From Belliella alkalica (GTDB lineage Bacteria; Bacteroidota; Bacteroidia; Cytophagales; Cyclobacteriaceae), in NCBI RefSeq assembly GCF_022549785.1, contig NZ_JAKZGO010000016.1, forward strand, positions 36,227 to 100,226: a DNA stretch of 64,000 nt. The letters are read 5' to 3'. The notes beneath the pieces were generated by a model. The model was not told where the DNA came from. It did no database searches and saw nothing but the letters and a program-made list of their open reading frames with translations. A program made the translations under genes and the position numbers. Each line of letters starts with the position of its first letter. Position 1 is the stretch's first letter. Positions 26,839 through 37,155 of the stretch are shown here, piece by piece.

Positions 26839-28248
26839 ATGAGAAGACGGGATTTCTTTAAAAATGGACTTCTAACCACAGTAGGTTTCAGTGTATTGGG
26901 TTCAAGGCCAATCATTGCAAAACCGAATCACTATGCCGCTGATAAAGCTAAAAATATCATTTTCTTGGTTTCGGACGGTATGAGTTCCGGGACTTTAAAC
27001 ATGGCAGATTTATTGATGCGTCACAAATTAGGCAAAGCATCAAACTGGATTTCTCTATACGAATCAGGTACTGTAGGGAGATCCTTGATGGATACAGCAT
27101 CTGCAAATTCTTTTGTGACAGATTCCGCAGCGGCAGGTTCTGCATGGGGTGGAGGAAACAGGGTAAATAATGGTTCACTGAACATAGGTCCAAACGGTGA
27201 GGAACATAGACCTATTCTACAAAAATTCAAAGAAGAAGGAAAGGCAGTCGGCTGTGTGACTTCAGTACAGATTACACATGCTACTCCAGCTTCTTTTTGC
27301 GTAAATCAAAACAGCAGAAACTCCATGCCGCAAATAGCAGTGGATTATCTCAAGCTGAAATTTGATGTGATGATGGGAGGGGGACGTGAGTTTTTTGATC
27401 CCTCTAAGCGCTCGGATGGGAGGGATTTGTATTCAGAATTTGAAGAAAATGGTTTTGAAGTCGTCAAGGATAAATCCGAAATGCTAAAAGCAACAGGCAC
27501 AAAACCTGTGTTGGCAGTTTTTTCAGAAGATGGCTTACCTTATGCGATCGACAGGGAAAATAATGAAGAACTGAAAAAGTCCATCCCAAGCTTGGCCGAA
27601 ATGACCAAAAAGGGGATTGAATTATTGAATAAAAACCAGAATGGTTTTGTGATGCAAGTAGAAGGAGGTAAAGTGGATTGGGCAGCTCATGGCAATGATG
27701 CATCAGCCTTACTTTATGATCAGGCTGATTTTGACGAAGCAGTAGGAGTAGCGATGGATTTTGCTATGAAGGACAAAAATACCCTTGTCATCATTACCAC
27801 AGATCATGGCAATGCAAACCCAGGCTTGTTCAACCCAGGCCCAAAGAATGTGAGGTTCGAAAGCATTTTTGATTCAAAGTGCTCAAATGAATATTTGTTG
27901 GGTCAAATCAAAAAAGAAACTTCCGCTTCCCAAGTAATTGAAATGGTCAATCATTACCAAAATGTAACTTTGGAAAAAGACGAAGCGAGTCTTTTATTGA
28001 AGAATTTTACAGTTGGGGAAAATGGTCTTTACAATACCAACAAGCTGCCAATGGAGGTTTTTGGACAAATTCTATCAAAGCATAATGCAATCAGCTGGGC
28101 ACATTCCAATCACTCGGCTGATTTTGTGGAGTTAGCAGCATATGGTCCAGGAAGTGAAAGTTTGTCAGGTTTTGTGAAAAATTACGAACTACACAATTTC
28201 TTGCTAGAAGTATCAGGAGTGAAAAGAAGTTTGTTTGCGAGTGTTTAG
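26839..28248 (+). CDS. Alkaline phosphatase, PhoA superfamily, Tat-exported
   Basis: 469 residues. The N-terminus MRRRDFFKNGLLTTVGFSVLG is a twin-arginine signal. Metal and catalytic residues: D46 in VSDGMSSG, nucleophile S96 in VTDSAAAG, EGGKVDWAAHGND (Glu/Asp/His ligands), TTDHGN and a C-terminal His in WAHSNHSADF. Hydrolyses phosphomonoesters in the periplasm or at the surface. Divergent from the FecI-FecR-SusCD operon that ends in another phosphatase, so both probably serve phosphate scavenging. A perfect 20-bp terminator hairpin follows. Confidence 0.95.
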   Translation: MRRRDFFKNGLLTTVGFSVLGSRPIIAKPNHYAADKAKNIIFLVSDGMSSGTLNMADLLMRHKLGKASNWISLYESGTVGRSLMDTASANSFVTDSAAAGSAWGGGNRVNNGSLNIGPNGEEHRPILQKFKEEGKAVGCVTSVQITHATPASFCVNQNSRNSMPQIAVDYLKLKFDVMMGGGREFFDPSKRSDGRDLYSEFEENGFEVVKDKSEMLKATGTKPVLAVFSEDGLPYAIDRENNEELKKSIPSLAEMTKKGIELLNKNQNGFVMQVEGGKVDWAAHGNDASALLYDQADFDEAVGVAMDFAMKDKNTLVIITTDHGNANPGLFNPGPKNVRFESIFDSKCSNEYLLGQIKKETSASQVIEMVNHYQNVTLEKDEASLLLKNFTVGENGLYNTNKLPMEVFGQILSKHNAISWAHSNHSADFVELAAYGPGSESLSGFVKNYELHNFLLEVSGVKRSLFASV

Positions 28249-28260
28249 AATGATATGGAT

Positions 28261-28305
28261 ATGAAAAAAAGGTGAAAGAAATCATTTCTTTCACCTTTTT
28301 TTCAT
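28261..28305. terminator. Bidirectional intrinsic terminator
   Basis: Perfect 20-bp stem (ATGAAAAAAAGGTGAAAGAA with its complement) around ATCAT, with A/T runs on both sides. Lies between the convergent alkaline phosphatase and GH43 genes. Confidence 0.93.
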
Positions 28306-28328
28306 ATATCTATTTTTTCTAAGCGAAA

Positions 28329-29336
28329 TCAGTCTCTTTCTTTTTGACGGAAATCAGGGAATCCGCTCGTAGTCCATTTGATGGCTCTGGCTCTTGTGGC
28401 ACGATTTGGATCTGATAATTCATGGCCTTGGATTTCTTTATAATCCCTCGCGTGATAGATCATGATCACTGTTTCATTGTCTTCGGCTACAGTAAAGGAA
28501 TTATGACCTGGACCATATCTTTCAAGATCTTCATTTGTGAAAAATACAGGACCTGGCGATTTTACCCAATTGGAGAGATCCATCAAGTCCTTGCTTTCAT
28601 CTATCCATAGCAATCCAAGGCAATAATTTTCATTGGTAGCACTTGCAGAATATGTCACGAAAATCCTTCCGTCTCTTTTGACTACTGCTGGGCCTTCATT
28701 GACATTGTACTTTACTCTTTCCCAGTCGTATTCCGGCTCTGTCAATACGATTTCAGGGCCAGTTAAGGTAAGTGGATCTTTCATTTCTGACATGACCAAA
28801 GCAGTACCATGATCTCCACCACGTACATTTTGTGCCCAGATCATATACATTTTGTCATTGTGCTCAAAAACTGTGGCATCCAAAGAAAACGAATCGATGT
28901 CGGTTTTGATTTGTCCTTCTTCCACCCAAGTTCCTTCCATAGGATCTTCGGAGCTATTGGACAATACCCACATTCTGATATTCCAAATATCTTCAGCTTC
29001 ACCTGCGGCAAAATAGATATACCATTTTCCATCTATTTTATGTAACTCCGGTGCCCAAATATGGTGTCCCATCACGCCTTTTTCGTGTTTGTGCCAGACA
29101 GCTTTTTCATTGGCATCTTTCAATCCATTGATGCTGTTGGCTTGTCTGATTACAATCTTATCATATTCTGGTACTGTAGCAATCAGAAAATAGGTCCCAT
29201 CATCATTTTTATAAACCCATGGATCTGCACGTTGTTCTGCGATGGGATTGTCGAACGCCATTTGCTGAGAAAATGAGGGTGTGTTCAATGCAATTGCCAA
29301 GAGCAAAGTCAAGCAATAATTTTGTAGGTATTTCAT
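28329..29336 (-). CDS. GH43-family glycosidase, probable alpha-L-arabinofuranosidase
   Basis: 335 residues from the ATG at 29336 (signal peptide ending SFSQ). Five-bladed-propeller GH43 signatures: base D38 in QRADPWV, pKa-modulating D153 in SFSLDATVF, acid E214 in NVNEGPAVV. GHHIWAPELHKIDGKWYIYF is the usual second-blade motif. Inverting enzyme acting on arabinose or xylose side chains in the periplasm. It precedes the hybrid regulator gene on the same strand and faces the arabinan utilization genes, so arabinan or arabinose-substituted pectin is the likely substrate. Confidence 0.9.
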   Translation of the reverse strand: MKYLQNYCLTLLLAIALNTPSFSQQMAFDNPIAEQRADPWVYKNDDGTYFLIATVPEYDKIVIRQANSINGLKDANEKAVWHKHEKGVMGHHIWAPELHKIDGKWYIYFAAGEAEDIWNIRMWVLSNSSEDPMEGTWVEEGQIKTDIDSFSLDATVFEHNDKMYMIWAQNVRGGDHGTALVMSEMKDPLTLTGPEIVLTEPEYDWERVKYNVNEGPAVVKRDGRIFVTYSASATNENYCLGLLWIDESKDLMDLSNWVKSPGPVFFTNEDLERYGPGHNSFTVAEDNETVIMIYHARDYKEIQGHELSDPNRATRARAIKWTTSGFPDFRQKERD

Positions 29337-29636
29337 TTGGTTACAATGGTTTTTAGTGGTCAGATAGAATCTTCGCATGTCGGTTCTTAATGGCTAGTTG
29401 TAAAGCTTACTTCTGTAATTCTTACTTCGCGCATTTGTCACTCAAGCAGGCTAGATTTCTTCTGGTTATTTTCACAATTCTAATAAAAAGGGTTTAACAA
29501 ATTCACTCGTCATAAAATTAGTGTAATTTTGACATTTAAAAAATTGTGATCAAAAAATATTTGGTTTTTAACCTTTCTTAAGACAAATTCAGAGTTATCA
29601 ATCGACCTTTTATGTTGCTATCCACCGTTGACTATT
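29337..29636. other. Intergenic region between hybrid regulator and GH43
   Basis: 300 bp, no gene seen. It probably carries the GH43 promoter. Confidence 0.4.
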
Positions 29637-32600
29637 TTAATTTTTCTGATAATCCTTCGGTAACTCGCCAAACTGCTTTTGGAAGCATTTTGAAAAGTAG
29701 CTGGGTGAGTTGAATCCGATCATGGAGCAAACTTCTGAGATACTGTACTTTCCTGTTCCCAATAATTCTGCAGCATGTTTCAGCCTTACAAGTCGGATAT
29801 ATTCATTTGGGGTTAATTTTGAGATTCCTTTGATTTTTCTCAGCAAGCTTGATTGACTCATATTTACCTTTTCGGCCAATTCATTGACTCCAAATTGTTC
29901 GTTGGAGATGTTTTCATTGATAAATAGGTTCACTGAGTCAAGGAACTCCTCGTCTGCTTTGGTATGTGCGATACTGATAGCCAATACTCCAGGAGAGTTT
30001 GCAAAGCTTTTTCTGACTTGATCTCGATACTTCAGGAGGTTTTTGATTTGAAGGATCAAATATTCCAGTGAAAATGGTTTTTCTAGATACACATCAGCGC
30101 CAACTTCCAAGCCTTCGATTTTTGAATTCATATTGCTTTTCGCAGTGAGTAGAATTATCGGTAGGTGGGAATATGCCAGGTTGGACTTCAGTTGCTTACA
30201 TAGTTCTATTCCATCCATCAGTGGCATCATAATATCAGAAATGATCAGGTCCACCATCAAGGAATCCAAAACTTGCAAGGCTTCTATACCATTTGAAGCT
30301 TTGTAGATCTGATATTCATTCCTGAGGTTGGTATCTATAAATGATTGCAGTTCCTTATTATCCTCTACCAAAAGGATACTTGGTTTGGCTGTATCGTTTA
30401 TAGTATCTGCCACTGAATCATCTTCCAAAAGCACTTCCTCGTACACCTTTGCATCATCAGATTCTTCCAATTGATAGCTGTATGCTTGCTTTATCGGAAG
30501 TTTTAATGTGAAGCAATTGACCCCGGTTTTGAAGGATGGATTGAAAAACAACTCGCCACCATGCATTTCGGATAGTGATTTGGCAAGTGGAAGGCCAAGT
30601 CCAGTTCCTTGTCTGGGTTTTTGGGTTTCGTCAGGGTCTATTTGATAGAATGGTTCAAAGATTTTCTCTTGATAAGCTTCATCTATCAGTTTTCCATCGT
30701 TGCAAACATGTACCTGAAAGTAATCAGATGCATGGGTATCCAATTGAATGCTCACTTGTAAATCCCCATATTTGAGCGCATTGGAAATCAGATTGCTCAG
30801 GATTTTTGTGGTTTCTTCTTGATCCACATCGGCAAAGAAACTTTTCTCCACACCTGTCAGGGTGAAATTGAGCTGGTTTTTTTCAGCCAAAGGTTTGAAT
30901 CTGTAGTGAAGATCTTCCAAAATCCCCGAGATATCGGTTCGTACAAAATTCAGTTGGAAACTTTGCTTTTCAGCTTTTCGAAAATCCAAAAGCTGATTGC
31001 TCAAAAGAATCAGTCTATTGGCATTTTTCTCCATGATTCGTAAGTTTTCCTTTGTATTATCTGAAAAACCTTCATTTGAGTTCACAAGAATTTCCAAAGG
31101 CCCTTTGATCAAGGTCAGTGGTGTTCTGATTTCGTGTGTGATGTTTGTGAAAAACTCAATTTTTGCATGGAAAATCTCCTTCTCTTTTTCGGACTCCAGT
31201 TTTCGGATATTGTCTCTATGCCTTTTGGAAACTTTGTTTCTATATGCAGAAATGAGTAAATAAGCCAAGCCTAAGAATAGTAGGAAATACACAAACAGCG
31301 CTACGTTGGAGAAGTAAAATGGTGGAGAAACATTGATCATCAAGGTTGTTTCTTCAGCGCTGAAAACTCCCTGGTCGTTGACTGTTCTTACTCTGAAAGT
31401 ATATGATCCGGGAGGGATATTTAGGTAAGATACCTCATTGTTTTTCCTTAAATAATTCCACTCTTTTTCCAATCCGTCAAGTTTGTACACATACTTCCAC
31501 GAATCAGTAAACGTATATCCTAGCGCGGCAAAGGAAATGGTGATAGAAGATTGGAAATGCTTTAGGTCAATGGATGTGGTCTCAGAAATACTGGTTTGGA
31601 GTATTTTATCTGGAGAATTTACTTGCACTTCTTCGTTGAACAGCTTCAAACCAGTCAATACAATTTTCGATTCTTTATTTGTTTTGGTAAATGTCTTTGG
31701 GTCAAAGGCTATAAACCCATTCAAAGAACCAAAGTATAAAGTTCCATTTTTGGATTTTAGGCCTGATTTGTAATTGAATTGGTCAGAAAGCAAGCCATCC
31801 GATTTGGTGTAGGATTCTATTTTTTTGTTTTCTGGAGAAAATCTAGCAAGTCCCATTCCAGTACTCGTCCAAAGATAACCCAAGTCATCCTCAAGGATTT
31901 TGTAAACAGTGTTGCTAGGAAGTCCATTTGAAGTGGTGAATGTTTCAAAGTTGTCTTCTTTTTCATTGTAGAGGCTTAGCCCATATCCTTCTGTTCCGAG
32001 CCACAATCTCTTTTTACTGTCCTCAAATAAGCTAATGACAGATATTCCTGGTAAGGAGCCATTGATTTTATTTTCAGGCATATAATGCTTGATTTTACCT
32101 GTTTTGGAATTGTATTGAAAGAGACCATTATTCACTGTTGCAAACCAAATGTTCTTTTTGCTGTCTTCCAGGATGTCATAGTAAAAACTGATACTGAGTG
32201 GCTCGAAAAACTCCATGGTGCTTTGACCTGCACGGATGATATACACACCTGAGATGGTTCCAAACCATTTGTTGCCTTTAGAATCTTTAAGAATCGAAAA
32301 TATATCAGAATCAAATAATGGATTTTGAAGATTTGATTGATCCAAACGTTTAAACTCCTCGTCTTGGAGGTTGAGAATATCTAGTTTGAGACCTTGGCTA
32401 TGGCTGGAAATCCAAAGTTCTTCCTTGTCAAGCATCAAGCCATGTATGTTGTGATAGCTAATGGAATTTTTGTCTTTTTTGGGTAGGTAATTTGTAAAAG
32501 TATTTTCCTCAGGCCTGAACTTTGTCAATCCAGCATCTTCTGTTCCTATCCAAATATTGCCTTTGCCATCTTCGACAAACTCCCTGACCCTTTTTCCTTC

Positions 32601-33713
32601 AATAGAGTTTTGGTTGATAATCGGGTAGTACTTCTCAAAAGTCGTTGGGGAATTTGGTAGGTAATTGATTCCTCCAAAATAGGTTCCCAGCCAAATGCCA
32701 CCTTCATTGTCTTTATAAATGGAGTAAACAGCATTGTCAGAAAGAGAATAGGGGTCATTTGGATTCTGCACGAGGTGTTTGTATTTTTTCTCCGTTGCAT
32801 TATATACATACACTCCCAATTCTGTACAGACCCATACTTCTTGGCCATCATATTTGGCGATGTTTCTTACAAAGAGGGAGTTGTTTTCCTGATCTTCTGC
32901 CAGCACATCTTTAAGTTTGCCAGTCTCTTTGTCCAATGATTTCAGCCCTCCATTTTTCGTTCCAATTAGCAATTCATTCCCATGATCAAATATGTCCAAA
33001 ATCAAGTCTTTCTTCAATGTATGGTCAGGACTGTCAAATTGGGTAAATGATTCATTGGCTGGCACAAATCGCTGAACACTGCCTCCCAAAATTCCAACCC
33101 AGACGACACCTTTTTCATCAATGCTCAAAGATGAAACTGATCCTGAGCCCAAAGAGCCGGATTTATCGGCAATATGATAGTAGTGCGTAAGCTTCTCTGT
33201 TTTAGGATCAAAGCGATACAGTCCCGCAGAACTTGATGCTACCCAGATATTTCCTGATTTATCCTCTTTAATTTTCAGGATTTGACCCCAGATAGGTTCT
33301 TTATTTTGATCTGTAACCAAAAGATCCGTGAAAGTTTCCGTGCTGGGATCATAAATTGAAATCCCATCATTTGTTCCCAGCCAAAGTTTTTTCTCGACGG
33401 ATTCATAGATGAAAAGCACATTGTTGTTTCTCAGACTTTGTGGTTTGTCAGGTTCGTTTTTGAATATTTTAAATTGGTGCCCGTCATATCGGTTGAGACC
33501 ATCCTTTGTGCCAAACCACATAAAGCCTTTTGAGTCTTGAAAAATTGTAAATACAGTATTATGGCTTAGTCCATCCTCTACATTGATATGCTTAAAATAC
33601 GTTTTTTGAGCAAAAGAAATATTAGGCAAAAGGTAAATGAAAAGAATAATCAAGCAAAGGGTAATGCCATTTTTTCTTTTAAGAATAAGAGGAAATGATT
33701 TTTCTAGGTTCAC
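29637..33713 (-). CDS. Hybrid two-component system sensor/regulator (HTCS)
   Basis: 1358 residues, all two-component parts in one chain. Signal/anchor, then about 14 propeller repeats of the type GFMWFGTKDGLNRYDG, KLWLGTNDGISIYDP and GGIWLGTYFGGINYLP (about 40-700), a Y_Y_Y domain (YKLDGLEKEWNYL ... IPPGSYTFRVRTVN), one membrane helix (about 810-830), histidine kinase with phospho-His in FTNITHEIRTPL and ATP lid RQGTGLGLPLAKS, receiver with SDIMMPLMDG and LEKPFS, and an AraC helix-turn-helix (VNELAEKVNMSQSSLLRKIK ... CSMIGFNSPSYFSKCF). Senses an oligosaccharide in the periplasm and activates the divergent SusC/SusD/GH genes. Confidence 0.97.
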   Translation of the reverse strand: MNLEKSFPLILKRKNGITLCLIILFIYLLPNISFAQKTYFKHINVEDGLSHNTVFTIFQDSKGFMWFGTKDGLNRYDGHQFKIFKNEPDKPQSLRNNNVLFIYESVEKKLWLGTNDGISIYDPSTETFTDLLVTDQNKEPIWGQILKIKEDKSGNIWVASSSAGLYRFDPKTEKLTHYYHIADKSGSLGSGSVSSLSIDEKGVVWVGILGGSVQRFVPANESFTQFDSPDHTLKKDLILDIFDHGNELLIGTKNGGLKSLDKETGKLKDVLAEDQENNSLFVRNIAKYDGQEVWVCTELGVYVYNATEKKYKHLVQNPNDPYSLSDNAVYSIYKDNEGGIWLGTYFGGINYLPNSPTTFEKYYPIINQNSIEGKRVREFVEDGKGNIWIGTEDAGLTKFRPEENTFTNYLPKKDKNSISYHNIHGLMLDKEELWISSHSQGLKLDILNLQDEEFKRLDQSNLQNPLFDSDIFSILKDSKGNKWFGTISGVYIIRAGQSTMEFFEPLSISFYYDILEDSKKNIWFATVNNGLFQYNSKTGKIKHYMPENKINGSLPGISVISLFEDSKKRLWLGTEGYGLSLYNEKEDNFETFTTSNGLPSNTVYKILEDDLGYLWTSTGMGLARFSPENKKIESYTKSDGLLSDQFNYKSGLKSKNGTLYFGSLNGFIAFDPKTFTKTNKESKIVLTGLKLFNEEVQVNSPDKILQTSISETTSIDLKHFQSSITISFAALGYTFTDSWKYVYKLDGLEKEWNYLRKNNEVSYLNIPPGSYTFRVRTVNDQGVFSAEETTLMINVSPPFYFSNVALFVYFLLFLGLAYLLISAYRNKVSKRHRDNIRKLESEKEKEIFHAKIEFFTNITHEIRTPLTLIKGPLEILVNSNEGFSDNTKENLRIMEKNANRLILLSNQLLDFRKAEKQSFQLNFVRTDISGILEDLHYRFKPLAEKNQLNFTLTGVEKSFFADVDQEETTKILSNLISNALKYGDLQVSIQLDTHASDYFQVHVCNDGKLIDEAYQEKIFEPFYQIDPDETQKPRQGTGLGLPLAKSLSEMHGGELFFNPSFKTGVNCFTLKLPIKQAYSYQLEESDDAKVYEEVLLEDDSVADTINDTAKPSILLVEDNKELQSFIDTNLRNEYQIYKASNGIEALQVLDSLMVDLIISDIMMPLMDGIELCKQLKSNLAYSHLPIILLTAKSNMNSKIEGLEVGADVYLEKPFSLEYLILQIKNLLKYRDQVRKSFANSPGVLAISIAHTKADEEFLDSVNLFINENISNEQFGVNELAEKVNMSQSSLLRKIKGISKLTPNEYIRLVRLKHAAELLGTGKYSISEVCSMIGFNSPSYFSKCFQKQFGELPKDYQKN

Positions 33714-33964
33714 GATTTTGGGCTAACAGTTGAATCTTAGAACAAGCTTACTTTAAATAAAGTAATTAATCAATCAAGTTTTGAAACTAAGCCGTCAAAA
33801 GCTTTATAAAGGAGGATTTCTATCATATGTTGGCGGATTTGTGCTATTCATTGAACACGATTGGAACTAGCTTCAACCATTCTTAGCGGCGAAATATGCT
33901 GCAAGAATATTCAGGATTTCTGAAAAGAAAAATTTAATAAAATACATTAACCCCAAAATGATCG

Positions 33965-36900
33965 ATGAAAAAAAAGCTACAGAAATCAGCTTTATGGCTA
34001 CTATTATTGCTAAGCTGTAACTATCTGCCTGTTATTGCGCAAAGTAGTCACCTTGTGCAAGGGACGATAATAGACAAGACAACAGGAGAGCCTTTTCCTG
34101 GTGTTACCATTATAGAAAAAGGCACTTCCAAAGGTACTGTGACAGATATGGATGGTAAATTCCAGCTAGATGTCAGCAGTAGCCAAAGTACGCTTGTAAT
34201 ATCCTTCATTGGATTTTTGCAACAAGAGATTCCTTTGGTTGGAAGATCTACTATAGAAGTGGAATTGGATGAAGATATCAGTGACCTCAACGAAGTAGTT
34301 GTCATTGGTTATCAAACGGTAAAAAAGAAGGACTTGACTGGTGCAACAGCCGTGGTAGGTACGGATAAAACCAGCAGAGTAACTGCAGCATCTCTTGGCG
34401 AATCCCTGCAAGGCTTAGCTCCTGGTGTTTCTATCAGAAATGGAGGTGCTCCAGGTCAAGGAGCACAGGTTGAAATCAGGGGAGTTGCCAGTTTTATCAA
34501 TTCAAATCCTCTATACGTAATCGATGGGATGATTGCTGATGCCAATCCAACCATGAATACGAATGATATTGAATCAATCCAGATTTTGAAAGATGCATCA
34601 GCTGCAGCGATCTATGGATCAAGAGCAGCAAATGGTGTAATTATCATCACCACAAAGCAAGGTGCTGAAGGTACTCCAAAAGTAAGTGTTTCTGCAAAAT
34701 TCGGTATTCAGCAATTGCCTCCTGGGTATAATATGATGAACAACGTGCAGTTTGCCGAAATGCAACGCACCCAATTCAACAACTCAGGCCTAACACCTCC
34801 CGCAAGTGTGGGTGTGAATTTTGACCCAGCTATAAATACCAATTGGTATGATGAAGGTACAAGACTTGGAAATGCCCAAGATTACAATGTCACTTTGTCT
34901 GGAGGATCTAAGAATAGTAATTATTTGATTTCAGGATCCTACTTTGAGAACAAAGGTGTTTTGATCGGGAATGATTTCAAAAGGGCGGCCTTGAGAATCA
35001 ATACCAAAAATACTAAGGGACGAGTGACTTTTGGAGAAAATTTGGTTTTCACCAACTCCATCACCAACTCACCTGGCACAGGAAATCCTTTTTATGACAT
35101 GCCACTACACCTTCCAGTCATTCCTGTTCAAGATTCACGATTTATCACTGGTGCAAATCCAGACGGTTGGGGAAAAGGAACAACTGACGCAGTTACCTAC
35201 GCTTGGAATCCCGTGGCTGTGAATGCTATCAATAGCTACCGCAGCAATTTTGCGAAGGTTGTCGGAAATGCATTTTTGGATGTTGATATTTTGGATGGAT
35301 TGGTTTACAGGTTCAATGCAGGTGCTGAATTGAGCTTCGATCACAATAAAAGAATGAGGAGGGCAGGAGAGTGGCATTTTAACCAACCAGCTGCTCCGAC
35401 CAATATTATTGAAGATAGATCTTTATTTTCCAGCTTCTTGTTGGAGCATACATTGAACTACACAAAGACTTTTGGCAAGCACAATTTGTCAGCTGTGGTA
35501 GGTCATTCTCAGCAACATACCAAAAGAGATGTGCTTTCGGCAGGAAGGACAGATTTGCAGTCCTTTGATGGAAGATACTTGAATACTGTAAGTTCTGCCA
35601 CAGGTGATCCGATCGCAGATGGATTTATCCCCGTCAATTACACTATTTCAGGGTTTTTGGGAAGGGCAAATTATACCTACGATGAAAGGTATCTACTTAC
35701 AGTAACAGGAAGATACGATTCTGATTCAAGATTCGGAGCTGACAATCGTTCGAGATTTTTTCCTTCTGTAGCAGGTGGATGGAGAATCTCCGAAGAAGCA
35801 TTTTTCAATTCTTCTCTGGTATCGGATTTGAAATTCAGGGCGTCTTATGGAGAGTTGGGAATCGTAACAGTGGGCTCTTGGGATTACATAGGATTCCTGA
35901 ACTCAAACCCAAGGGCGATTTTTGGTCCTGATGAGCAAGCTTATGTGGGAGCAACCCAAGCTAGACTAGCCAATCCAAATTTGGGATGGGAAAGAAGGAG
36001 TAGTCATAACATTGGTTTTGATGCAGGATTTTTTGATGACAAACTGACCATTTCTGCTGAGTATTACAATTCCCTTTCTGAGGATGTATTGGTAAACTTA
36101 CCAATCGCTTGGTACTTAGGGAATCTAGGTGGTGAACCAGCAGTCAATGCAGCATCCATCAGAAACAGAGGGATCGAATTGGCAGCAACTTACAGAAGTA
36201 TCAAAAATGCCTTCAAATGGGATGTGTCAGCAAATATGACCACCATCCGCAACAGGGTGATGGATGTAGGGAATCTTGGTGAAGGTATTGACTATATACA
36301 GACTGGAATTACAAGATCACAGATCGGAAGACCTTTGGGTGAATGGTATGTATTGAAAACTGACGGCTTGTTCCAAAGTCAGGAAGAAATCAATAACTAT
36401 AGGAATACTAATGGACAGATCATCCAACCGTTTGCAAGGCCTGGTGATGTGAAATTCTTGGATATAAATGATGATGGTGAAATCAACCAAGAAGACAGAA
36501 CTTTCGTTGGTTCGCCTTGGCCTACACTCCAAACAGGAGCGCAATTCAATGCTTCTTACAAGAATTTTTCCTTCAACATGCAGTGGATCGGTGTATTTGG
36601 TCACACATTGATGAATGGTGTCAGAAGGGATATTGACAGCTATCAAAATACAAACTTCAGGGCAGATATCAGTCCTTGGTCACCAGACAACACCAATACA
36701 ACAGATCCTAGAATTGGTGTGTCAGTTGGAGATCCTGGTTTGATCGACAATGCAAGATTGGAAAGTGACAGGTGGTTGGAAGATGGCTCTTACATCAGAT
36801 TGAGAAATTTGGAAGTAGCCTACAATTTTAATTCGTCACTTCTACAAAGATGGAATGTAAGCAATTCAATAGTATTTGTGAGTGGACAGAATCTACTGAC

Positions 36901-37024
36901 TTTTACCAAATACTCAGGTTTAGATCCTGATGTCACAGGTAACGGAATCCTTCAAAGAGGTTTCGACAATGGAAATTGGCCTGCCAGCAGAATCTACTCC
37001 GTTGGTTTACAGTTTGAATTTTAA
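33965..37024 (+). CDS. SusC-family TonB-dependent receptor (arabinan locus)
   Basis: 1019 residues. Signal peptide ending VIAQ, carboxypeptidase-like domain (GTIIDKTTGEPFPGVTIIEK), TonB box (EVVVIGYQ), plug (ESLQGLAPGVSIRNGGAPGQ, YVIDGM, IQILKDASAAAIYGSRAANG) and beta-barrel ending GLQFEF. No STN domain, as expected for a receptor controlled by a hybrid two-component regulator instead of a sigma factor. Divergent from that regulator; paired with the SusD gene downstream. Probably imports arabino-oligosaccharides. Confidence 0.96.
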   Translation: MKKKLQKSALWLLLLLSCNYLPVIAQSSHLVQGTIIDKTTGEPFPGVTIIEKGTSKGTVTDMDGKFQLDVSSSQSTLVISFIGFLQQEIPLVGRSTIEVELDEDISDLNEVVVIGYQTVKKKDLTGATAVVGTDKTSRVTAASLGESLQGLAPGVSIRNGGAPGQGAQVEIRGVASFINSNPLYVIDGMIADANPTMNTNDIESIQILKDASAAAIYGSRAANGVIIITTKQGAEGTPKVSVSAKFGIQQLPPGYNMMNNVQFAEMQRTQFNNSGLTPPASVGVNFDPAINTNWYDEGTRLGNAQDYNVTLSGGSKNSNYLISGSYFENKGVLIGNDFKRAALRINTKNTKGRVTFGENLVFTNSITNSPGTGNPFYDMPLHLPVIPVQDSRFITGANPDGWGKGTTDAVTYAWNPVAVNAINSYRSNFAKVVGNAFLDVDILDGLVYRFNAGAELSFDHNKRMRRAGEWHFNQPAAPTNIIEDRSLFSSFLLEHTLNYTKTFGKHNLSAVVGHSQQHTKRDVLSAGRTDLQSFDGRYLNTVSSATGDPIADGFIPVNYTISGFLGRANYTYDERYLLTVTGRYDSDSRFGADNRSRFFPSVAGGWRISEEAFFNSSLVSDLKFRASYGELGIVTVGSWDYIGFLNSNPRAIFGPDEQAYVGATQARLANPNLGWERRSSHNIGFDAGFFDDKLTISAEYYNSLSEDVLVNLPIAWYLGNLGGEPAVNAASIRNRGIELAATYRSIKNAFKWDVSANMTTIRNRVMDVGNLGEGIDYIQTGITRSQIGRPLGEWYVLKTDGLFQSQEEINNYRNTNGQIIQPFARPGDVKFLDINDDGEINQEDRTFVGSPWPTLQTGAQFNASYKNFSFNMQWIGVFGHTLMNGVRRDIDSYQNTNFRADISPWSPDNTNTTDPRIGVSVGDPGLIDNARLESDRWLEDGSYIRLRNLEVAYNFNSSLLQRWNVSNSIVFVSGQNLLTFTKYSGLDPDVTGNGILQRGFDNGNWPASRIYSVGLQFEF

Positions 37025-37109
37025 TATTCCTAAAGCATTTAATTTATGAAATCGAGCATGACAAAAAAGTCAAACAATGGGATGATTCTCAATCATGCGA
37101 GATTCCAAA

Positions 37110-37130
37110 GCCTGTCCCGACCAATCGGGA
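37110..37130. repeat. REP-like palindromic repeat, copy 3
   Basis: GCCTGTCCCGACCAATCGGG plus A, a short version of the family at 12749. It sits inside the 131-bp gap between susC and susD of one operon, where the stem could modulate expression of the downstream gene. Confidence 0.7.
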
Positions 37131-37155
37131 TGACCATAGAAAAAAATACAAACAC

